Positions 1 to 4,496 of a DNA stretch of 5,507 nucleotides are shown in pieces. The translations under genes and the position numbers were made by a program. The DNA is from an uncultured Butyricicoccus sp. GTDB lineage: Bacteria; Bacillota; Clostridia; Oscillospirales; Butyricicoccaceae. The stretch's first letter is position 1; each line of letters begins with the position of its first letter. The notes beneath the pieces were generated by a model. The model was not told the DNA's origin and made no database searches. It worked only from the letters and a program-made list of their open reading frames with translations. The stretch spans positions 1-5,507 of the forward strand of contig USLE01000111.1 in the NCBI GenBank assembly GCA_900555465.1, in the 5' to 3' direction.

Positions 1-685
1 GCAGATACTCATACGGCGCCATGCCGGTCTCCCGGCGGAACACGCGCGAAAAGTGGAACCGGCTCATATGGGCGGATTCCGCCAGCTCCTCCACCGTGAT
101 CTGATGGTCGATATTGAGCTTCATGTACTCGATCGCAACCGCAACCACCTGATTGCTGCGGCTGACCGGCGTCGCGGCATGCTCGGGCGGATAGGCGTAG
201 TAGATCAGCTCATTCAGGCGCAGCGCCTGCCACGGCATGCTGATGGGCTGCTCGTGTCGGAAGGTGGCGACCATATATTCCAGCTTTTCGTTGATATCCG
301 CGCAGCCGCTGTGCGACAGCACCGGTCCGTACAGGCGGTTGATCTCATCGACCATTTCTATGGCCACGTCGCCCAGAAAATGCGCCCAGATGAACTCCAT
401 GTCGCCGCCCGCCCAGAAATGATGGTACTGCCGGCAGTTGATGATCAGGATGTTGCCCTCCCGCGCGGTATACTGCCTGCCGCCGTAATCCAGGTGCATT
501 TCCCCGCGGCGGATGTAGGCGATGAGCGCATAGCTGTACCAGGCGCGGTCGATCCCGTAGCCGTAAACGCAGTGGTAGTGCCCGCACAGCATGACCGCAG
601 GATGGATCGCTTCGTTAAAACGGGAGTCCTGATGCCCGATAAAATATTCCGATCCGGGCAGCACCCCGGGTTCACGGCAGAGCAT
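1..685 (-). CDS. AraC-family transcriptional regulator (3' end cut by window edge)
   Basis: Cytoplasmic DNA-binding regulator. 228 residues are visible and the frame runs off the left edge without a stop. Residues ~45-150 look like the cupin-type AraC sensor domain, with a G-x-x-x-L-x-Y-G-G-x-x-Y pattern (61-72) followed by a Q-Y-H-H-F stretch (86-90). Residues ~183-221 are the first helix-turn-helix of the AraC/XylS domain (ITVEELAESAHMSRFHFSRV, 196-215, then FRRETG). The second helix-turn-helix lies outside the window, so roughly 45-60 residues are missing. I chose the ATG at 685 because GAGGTGAT (697-690) sits 4 nt upstream. The ATG at 691 overlaps that site and would add only Met-Glu. The gene diverges from the URO-D/binding-protein unit, so it probably regulates it in response to a small ligand, perhaps a sugar. 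The family call is firm. The ligand is unknown. Confidence 0.93.
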   Translation of the reverse strand, partial: MLCREPGVLPGSEYFIGHQDSRFNEAIHPAVMLCGHYHCVYGYGIDRAWYSYALIAYIRRGEMHLDYGGRQYTAREGNILIINCRQYHHFWAGGDMEFIWAHFLGDVAIEMVDEINRLYGPVLSHSGCADINEKLEYMVATFRHEQPISMPWQALRLNELIYYAYPPEHAATPVSRSNQVVAVAIEYMKLNIDHQITVEELAESAHMSRFHFSRVFRRETGMAPYEYL

Positions 686-703
686 TTCCATCACCTCAAT
701 GCA

Positions 704-733
704 ATAATAGCACGATTCATATGCTTTTTGCAA
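704..733 (-). promoter_or_regulatory. Candidate promoter of the AraC-family gene
   Basis: On the minus strand TTGCAA (733-728) and TATTAT (709-704) are separated by 18 nt, a fair sigma-A match. The expected transcription start would fall near 697, at the first base of the Shine-Dalgarno sequence. The leader would then be only about 12 nt, which is unusually short, so the true promoter could lie further upstream. Confidence 0.4.
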
Positions 734-743
734 CAATCGAGTA

Positions 744-772
744 TAGGAAATCCCCAAAAAGCGCGTTATAAT
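744..772 (+). promoter_or_regulatory. Candidate promoter of the URO-D/binding-protein unit
   Basis: There is a perfect -10 box TATAAT at 767-772. The best hexamer 17 nt upstream is TAGGAA (744-749), only a 3/6 match to TTGACA. A strong -10 with a poor -35 fits an activator-dependent promoter, which agrees with a divergent AraC-family gene. The predicted start is near 779, giving a leader of about 50 nt. The AraC operator is probably in 700-766, but I could not identify convincing half-sites. Confidence 0.5.
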
Positions 773-788
773 GATCCCATCAAATCCG

Positions 789-813
789 AAATAAGTTACA
801 AAAAACCTTATTT
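789..813 (+). repeat. Imperfect inverted repeat in the 5' leader
   Basis: AAATAAGTT (789-797) faces AACCTTATTT (804-813); the arms match apart from one extra C. The right arm ends 2 nt before the Shine-Dalgarno sequence AGGAGGT (816-822) of the next gene. It may be a protein operator or a weak AT-rich mRNA hairpin close to the ribosome site. It could also be chance in an AT-rich leader. Confidence 0.35.
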
Positions 814-830
814 TCAGGAGGTATGTTGCG

Positions 831-2042
831 ATGAACGCTTTTGAACGTGAAGTAAAAACGCTTTCCTTCTCCAACGAGGGGCTGGACCGCGGCGTCGTAG
901 AGGAGAGCATGTATCCTTGGGATAAGACTGTCGCCGCATGGGATGCGCAGGGCCTGAAAACCGGTTTTCTGGATAAGGTGCATTTTGCGACCCTGCCCAC
1001 CGACAACCTGTATGCCTACAACGCGCCCTACGAGCCGTGGGAGAACTACTACAACACCATGATGACCGAGCCGGTGTTCGAGCACGAGAGCCATTTTGCA
1101 TTCGACCCGGTCAAGCGCATCTGCTTCCGCATCCCGTTCATCTCGTTTGACGAGGAGATCCGCGAGGAGACCGACAGCTACGTCATCAAACGCGACCGGG
1201 ACGGATGGATCCGCAAGTACCCCAAGGGCGAGGGGCTTGTCGAGGATATCCGTCCGGTGGTGACGGATGAGGAGGATTGGGAAAAGCTCAAGGCGCATGT
1301 GCAGGAGCAGATCAGGATCCACCTCACCCCCGAACACATGCACCAGGCGTTTGACAAATACGCCGAGGGCTGCAAGCGCGGTGACTATGTGGTCCGTCTC
1401 CGCCTGCAGGGCTTCTTCTGGTGTCCGCGCGACCTGTTCGGCATCGAGGACCATCTGTATGCGTATTACGATTATCCCGAGGTGCTCAAGGATATCGCAC
1501 GGTTCCAGCTGGACGTCTATAAGGAGCAGCTGGACGGCATCCTCAAGATCCTGACGCCCTCGCTCGTGTTCTTTGAGGAGGACTTCTCCGGCAAGAACGG
1601 CCCCATGATCTCGCCCGAGCTGTTCGACGAGTTCGTCGTCCCCTGCTATCAGGAGATCATCCCCTTCTTAAAGGAGCGCGGCGTGGCCAACGTGTTCCTG
1701 GACACGGACGGCGACTTCACGCTCATGGTGCCCAATATCCTTAAAGCAGGGCTGGACGGTGTGCTGCCGGTCGACGTCAACGCGGGCGTGGATATCGTCG
1801 AGGTGCGCAAGCAGTTCCCCACGCTCAAGTTCTTCGGCGGGTTCGACAAGCTCGCGATCATCGAGGGCAAGGACGCGATCGAGGCCGAGATCAAGCGGCT
1901 CGAGCCGGTGATCCGGCAGGGCGGGTGCATCATCTGCACGGACCATCAGGCCGCGCCCCATACCCCGCTCGAAAACTACCGCTACTACGTGCAGCGGCTG
2001 CACGAAGTGATGTGTGAATGGAGGGGCGAAAACGCGCGCTGA
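831..2042 (+). CDS. Uroporphyrinogen decarboxylase (URO-D)-like family protein
   Basis: 403-residue cytoplasmic protein with a URO-D-type TIM-barrel C-terminal half. Recognisable blocks are FFEEDFSGKNGPMISPELF (247-265), FLDTDGD (289-295), GLDGVLPVDVNAG (307-319), GGFDK (336-340) and TDH...TPLENYRYY (370-386). It is not HemE: the N-terminal arginine-containing MRQAGRY-type motif is absent. It is also unlike the corrinoid methyltransferases MtaA/MtbA: where their H-x-C zinc ligands would fall it has D-T-D (291-293), and it has T-D-H near the third Cys position. The reaction is therefore unknown; a barrel enzyme acting on a small substrate is an inference. The ATG follows AGGAGGT (816-822) with 8 nt spacing. 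It is the first gene of the unit divergent from the AraC regulator, 50 nt before the binding-protein gene, so the two are probably co-transcribed and co-regulated. Confidence 0.88.
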   Translation: MNAFEREVKTLSFSNEGLDRGVVEESMYPWDKTVAAWDAQGLKTGFLDKVHFATLPTDNLYAYNAPYEPWENYYNTMMTEPVFEHESHFAFDPVKRICFRIPFISFDEEIREETDSYVIKRDRDGWIRKYPKGEGLVEDIRPVVTDEEDWEKLKAHVQEQIRIHLTPEHMHQAFDKYAEGCKRGDYVVRLRLQGFFWCPRDLFGIEDHLYAYYDYPEVLKDIARFQLDVYKEQLDGILKILTPSLVFFEEDFSGKNGPMISPELFDEFVVPCYQEIIPFLKERGVANVFLDTDGDFTLMVPNILKAGLDGVLPVDVNAGVDIVEVRKQFPTLKFFGGFDKLAIIEGKDAIEAEIKRLEPVIRQGGCIICTDHQAAPHTPLENYRYYVQRLHEVMCEWRGENAR

Positions 2043-2092
2043 CCGCTCGCCCACCAGTATAAACAGACCAGGACGAAAGAGAGGAAAAAGAA

Positions 2093-3112
2093 ATGAGCAA
2101 TTGGAAACGGTTTATCGCACTCGGCCTGTCGGCCATGATGATGAGCGCAGCGCTTGCAGGCTGCGGCAGCACGGACAGCAGCACAGCGGAGGGCGGTGAG
2201 ACCGCGGACGCCGGGAAAACCCTGACACTCTGCCTGTCCACCCGCGACGAGTGGCTTTCCACCCTTGCGGACGCGGCGATCGCGGAAGGCGAGGCGCTGG
2301 GGTATGAGGTCATCGTGCAGGACTGCCAGAACGACGTCAACAAGCAGCTGCAGTATGTCGAAACCGTGCGCAACAGCGGCGCGGACGTTGTGATCGTCAA
2401 TCTGGTCAACTATGAGCTGGCACAGGAGGTCATCGACGCGGCGGGCGATATGAGCGTTGTCTTTGTCAACCGCATGCCGACCGATCCCTCGCTGATGGAT
2501 GCCAACCATGTTTATGTCGGCTCGGACGAAGGCGAAGCCGGCTATCTGCAGAGCGAATATCTGGCCAATTATTTTAAGGAAAAGGGCCAGACCGATGTCA
2601 GCTATATCCTGCTGTCGGGCGATCTGGGCATGCCGTCCACGATCAAGCGCACCGAATACGCGATCCAGGGGCTCAAGGATGCAGGTCTGAACGCCACCGC
2701 TGCAACCGCCGACCTGGTCTGCGAGTGGAGCCGCGAGGTCGCGGTAGACCGTCTGGCGCCCGTGTTGACGCAGGGTGTCGAATTTGACTGCATCATCGCC
2801 AACAACGATGCAATGGCGCTCGGCGCGGTGGAGGCGCTGGAAGCTGCCGGCATTGATCCCTCCTCCATCCCGATCGTGGGCATCGATGCGACCGTTGATG
2901 CGCTCGAAGCGATCGAAAGCGGCACAATGGCCATGTCCGCCTTCCAGAACGCGGACGGACAGGGCTCGAACGCCGTGCGCGCAGCGGTCAACCTGATCGA
3001 GGGCAAGCCATTCAACGAAGGCGGCGACTTTGATCTGGCAGCGGACAATGAGTTTGCCATGTACGTCCCGTTTGAGGCGGTCACCAGGGACAACGTAGCA
3101 GATTATCAGTAA
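2093..3112 (+). CDS. Sugar-type ABC transporter substrate-binding lipoprotein
   Basis: 339 residues. Residues 1-23 are a lipoprotein signal peptide (N-terminal K5-R6, hydrophobic core 7-20) with lipobox L-A-G-C and acylated Cys24. A Ser/Thr/Gly/Glu-rich linker follows to ~41. The mature part is a type-1 periplasmic-binding fold (Peripla_BP_4, ribose/galactose class): DCQNDVNKQLQYVET (77-91), VVFVNRMP (122-129), YVGSDEGEAGYLQSEYLA (141-158), IIANNDAMALGAVEAL (234-249) and VGIDATVDALEAIESG (262-277). The layout recalls galactose-binding MglB, but I see no D-x-N-x-D calcium loop of that protein before the YILLSGD strand (171-177). The role would be extracellular capture of a sugar or similar ligand. 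The Shine-Dalgarno GAGAGG (2079-2084) lies 8 nt before the ATG. The gene ends at a strong terminator with no permease or ATPase downstream, so any partner must be elsewhere, or the protein may sense rather than transport. The ligand cannot be told from sequence. Confidence 0.93.
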   Translation: MSNWKRFIALGLSAMMMSAALAGCGSTDSSTAEGGETADAGKTLTLCLSTRDEWLSTLADAAIAEGEALGYEVIVQDCQNDVNKQLQYVETVRNSGADVVIVNLVNYELAQEVIDAAGDMSVVFVNRMPTDPSLMDANHVYVGSDEGEAGYLQSEYLANYFKEKGQTDVSYILLSGDLGMPSTIKRTEYAIQGLKDAGLNATAATADLVCEWSREVAVDRLAPVLTQGVEFDCIIANNDAMALGAVEALEAAGIDPSSIPIVGIDATVDALEAIESGTMAMSAFQNADGQGSNAVRAAVNLIEGKPFNEGGDFDLAADNEFAMYVPFEAVTRDNVADYQ

Positions 3113-3138
3113 CTTTCACTTTCTTCCTCACTCTTCTG

Positions 3139-3173
3139 AAGCAGGGGGCGCAGCGATTGCGCCCCCTGCTTTT
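3139..3173 (+). terminator. Strong intrinsic terminator of the URO-D/binding-protein unit
   Basis: GCAGGGGGCGCA (3141-3152) pairs perfectly with TGCGCCCCCTGC (3158-3169) around a 5-nt loop GCGAT. Flanking A-A (3139-3140) and T-T (3170-3171) extend the stem to 14 bp, and it ends in a run of four T. It starts 26 nt after the binding-protein stop and closes the transcription unit. Confidence 0.95.
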
Positions 3174-3267
3174 ACGCGTCTTGTCATACCTCCGTTCTGT
3201 TCCGCCGTGGAGCCTGAGTCTACAAAATTGCAATGAAAACAGACCTTTCGATCTGCTTTTATGAAAA

Positions 3268-3281
3268 TGATACCATTATCA
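3268..3281. repeat. Near-palindrome TGATACCATTATCA (possible operator)
   Basis: TGATA (3268-3272) and TATCA (3277-3281) are perfect inverted arms around CCAT. The right half ATTATCA matches one half of the classical Fur-box pattern TGATAAT-N-ATTATCA. The left half and the spacing do not match it fully. It lies about 27 nt upstream of the candidate -35 of the recombinase. It may be a regulator site or half of a recombinase core site; neither is demonstrated. Confidence 0.3.
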
Positions 3282-3307
3282 CGCACCGTTTCTATCCACA
3301 ATCCCCA

Positions 3308-3336
3308 TTGCGCTGGCTGATGCGATCGTCTATGAT
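3308..3336 (+). promoter_or_regulatory. Candidate promoter of the recombinase gene
   Basis: TTGCGC (3308-3313) and TATGAT (3331-3336) are spaced by exactly 17 nt. The -10 matches TATAAT at 5/6 and the -35 matches at 3/6. The predicted start near 3343 gives a leader of about 48 nt. The preceding gene ends in a strong terminator, so the recombinase needs its own promoter, and this is the best one visible. Confidence 0.42.
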
Positions 3337-3375
3337 AAAGATATCCGACTGCTGTTTTTTCATCCAAGCGCCATG

Positions 3376-3383
3376 AAAGGGGG
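3376..3383 (+). promoter_or_regulatory. Ribosome binding site fixing the recombinase start
   Basis: AAAGGGGG ends 7 nt before the ATG at 3391. An upstream in-frame ATG at 3373 has no Shine-Dalgarno sequence, and using it would place this G-rich site inside the coding region. The start at 3391 is therefore preferred, shortening the protein by six residues. Confidence 0.75.
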
Positions 3384-3390
3384 AACTTCC

Positions 3391-4437
3391 ATGCCAAAAC
3401 CAAACTATACCGAACGCAACGGATGCGTATACGTTGACTTCGGCCAGACATCCGCAGGCACAGCGGCCCACGAGGTCTCGCTGCCCGAGGCGGACATGCT
3501 GATCGCGGACTACCTGAAGGAATGGCTGTCCATGATGACCACGCAGATCCGGCACAATACGCTGGACTGCTACTGGTACATGTTCCGCCGGCACCTCTAT
3601 CCCTTTTTCCACGCACGGCACCTGACCTTCCGCACTGTGACCGTCAGCGACTTTCAGGCTTTTGTCGACGAAAAGTACAAGGAAGGCTACTCGCCGACAT
3701 CCATCCTGAAATTCCACACCGTTGTGCACAAATGCATGAAGTATGCGGTCATACAGGGCCTGATCGACCACAACCCCTCGGATTATGTCATCCTGCCCAA
3801 GCGGAAGAAGTACATCGGCCGCACCTTCACCCGGGATCAGCTCCATCGGTTCATTCAGGAGGCGCGCTCCTCCCCTGCGGAACCGGCGTTCATGCTGGCT
3901 GCGGTATACGGCCTGCGGCGCAGCGAGGCCGCGGGCCTGCGGTGGCAATGCGTGGACTTTTCCGGCGGGTCGATCTCGATCAACCACACGGCCATTTCCA
4001 GCTGCGGGAAGGTGACGTACAGCGACCGTGTCAAAACCGCCTCGAGCTACCGCACCCTGCCGCTGATGGACAGCATGCGTGTCTATCTGCTGCAGCTGAA
4101 AAAGGAGCAGCAGGAGCTGCGGCTGTATTACGGTCCGGATTACCATCAGACCGACTACGTCTGCTGCCGTGCGGACGGCACGCCGCTGCGCCCGGATTAT
4201 ATCTCGCAGGAGTTTGCCAAGGTCTGCCGCCGTGCCGACCTGCCGCATATCCGCTTCCACGATCTGCGGCACACCGTGGCGACCCTTCTGCTGCAGCAGG
4301 GCTTCTCGCTCAAGCATATTCAGGAATGGCTAGGCCATTCCGACATCTCCACGACAGCCAACACCTACGCGCACATCGTCTACAGCGATAAAAAACAGAT
4401 GGCGGATGAGTTAAACAGCATATTCGAAAACACCTGA
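3391..4437 (+). CDS. Tyrosine recombinase / phage-type integrase
   Basis: 348 residues, complete. Residues ~30-130 form the N-terminal SAM-like core-binding domain (MLIADYLKEWLSMM... to ...MKYAVIQGLIDHNP). The catalytic domain (~145-345) has every expected residue: Arg176 in GLRRSEAAGLRW, Lys215 in VKTASSYRTLPL, His290 and Arg293 in HDLRHT, His316 in LGHS, and nucleophile Tyr326 in TTANTYAH. It should break and rejoin DNA at a specific site through a 3'-phosphotyrosine link. The N terminus has only about 30 residues before the core-binding domain, so a full AP2-type arm-binding domain seems absent, as in simple invertases and XerC/D-like enzymes. No excisionase or other mobility gene is nearby. 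The gene ends 59 nt before a startless SLH surface-protein frame in the same orientation, which may be its substrate. Codon use matches the GC-rich genes to its left, not the SLH gene. Confidence 0.95.
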   Translation: MPKPNYTERNGCVYVDFGQTSAGTAAHEVSLPEADMLIADYLKEWLSMMTTQIRHNTLDCYWYMFRRHLYPFFHARHLTFRTVTVSDFQAFVDEKYKEGYSPTSILKFHTVVHKCMKYAVIQGLIDHNPSDYVILPKRKKYIGRTFTRDQLHRFIQEARSSPAEPAFMLAAVYGLRRSEAAGLRWQCVDFSGGSISINHTAISSCGKVTYSDRVKTASSYRTLPLMDSMRVYLLQLKKEQQELRLYYGPDYHQTDYVCCRADGTPLRPDYISQEFAKVCRRADLPHIRFHDLRHTVATLLLQQGFSLKHIQEWLGHSDISTTANTYAHIVYSDKKQMADELNSIFENT

Positions 4438-4443
4438 CCACAC

Positions 4444-4477
4444 AAGGCCGCGAAAAAAAGAAACCGCCCGCGGCTTT
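4444..4477 (+). terminator. Possible weak hairpin/terminator after the recombinase
   Basis: AAGGCCGCG (4444-4452) can pair with CGCGGCTTT (4469-4477), giving 9 pairs including one G-U. The 16-nt loop contains an A7 run. Only three T follow the stem, so termination would be weak. The stretch AAACCGCCCGCGGC (4461-4474) after the A-rich tract also looks like the left arm of a larger terminator whose right arm is absent, as if the sequence had been cut at about 4478. Confidence 0.35.
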
Positions 4478-4496
4478 GCTGGAGACCGGCGGAGCG

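Larger units (their letters stand above)
3174..3390. other. Noncoding interval upstream of the recombinase
   Basis: No reading frame here looks like a real gene. It holds an 8-bp palindrome ATTGCAAT (3227-3234), a weak hairpin formed by CAGA/TCTG (3240-3255) flanked by A-rich and T-rich runs, the near-palindrome at 3268-3281, and the candidate recombinase promoter. It is more AT-rich than the flanking genes. I could not find a repeat shared with the sequence after the recombinase gene, so no attachment-site pair can be defined inside the window. Confidence 0.55.

Noticed and set aside
53..844. Long rightward open frame of 263 codons over the AraC gene.
   Set aside because: It is the complement of the AraC coding sequence, has no family resemblance, and runs into the intergenic promoter region. 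GC-rich antisense shadow.
831..2042. Assignment of the URO-D-like protein as HemE or as an MtaA/MtbA corrinoid methyltransferase.
   Set aside because: The HemE N-terminal arginine motif is missing and the methyltransferase zinc ligands (H-x-C and a distal C) are replaced, so only the fold family is supported.
3128..3197. Leftward GGAGGT-ATG (near 3185-3193) that could start a short peptide ending through the terminator.
   Set aside because: The Shine-Dalgarno touches the ATG with no spacing, and the 19-codon frame consists mainly of terminator stem sequence.
3292..4391. Long open frames on both strands across the recombinase gene (289 codons rightward, 341 leftward).
   Set aside because: Low-complexity His/Arg/Ala-rich or unrecognisable translations with no ribosome sites. 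The recombinase frame has a full set of catalytic motifs, so these are shadows.
4410..4437. GTTAAAC heptamer at the end of the recombinase gene, in the right phase (TTA AAC) for a -1 frameshift into the SLH frame, which opens just after the TGA at 4407-4409.
   Set aside because: The first G makes re-pairing poor, the nearest hairpin begins about 27 nt downstream (too far), and a fusion placing a signal peptide in the middle of a cytoplasmic recombinase makes little sense. Probably a coincidence.
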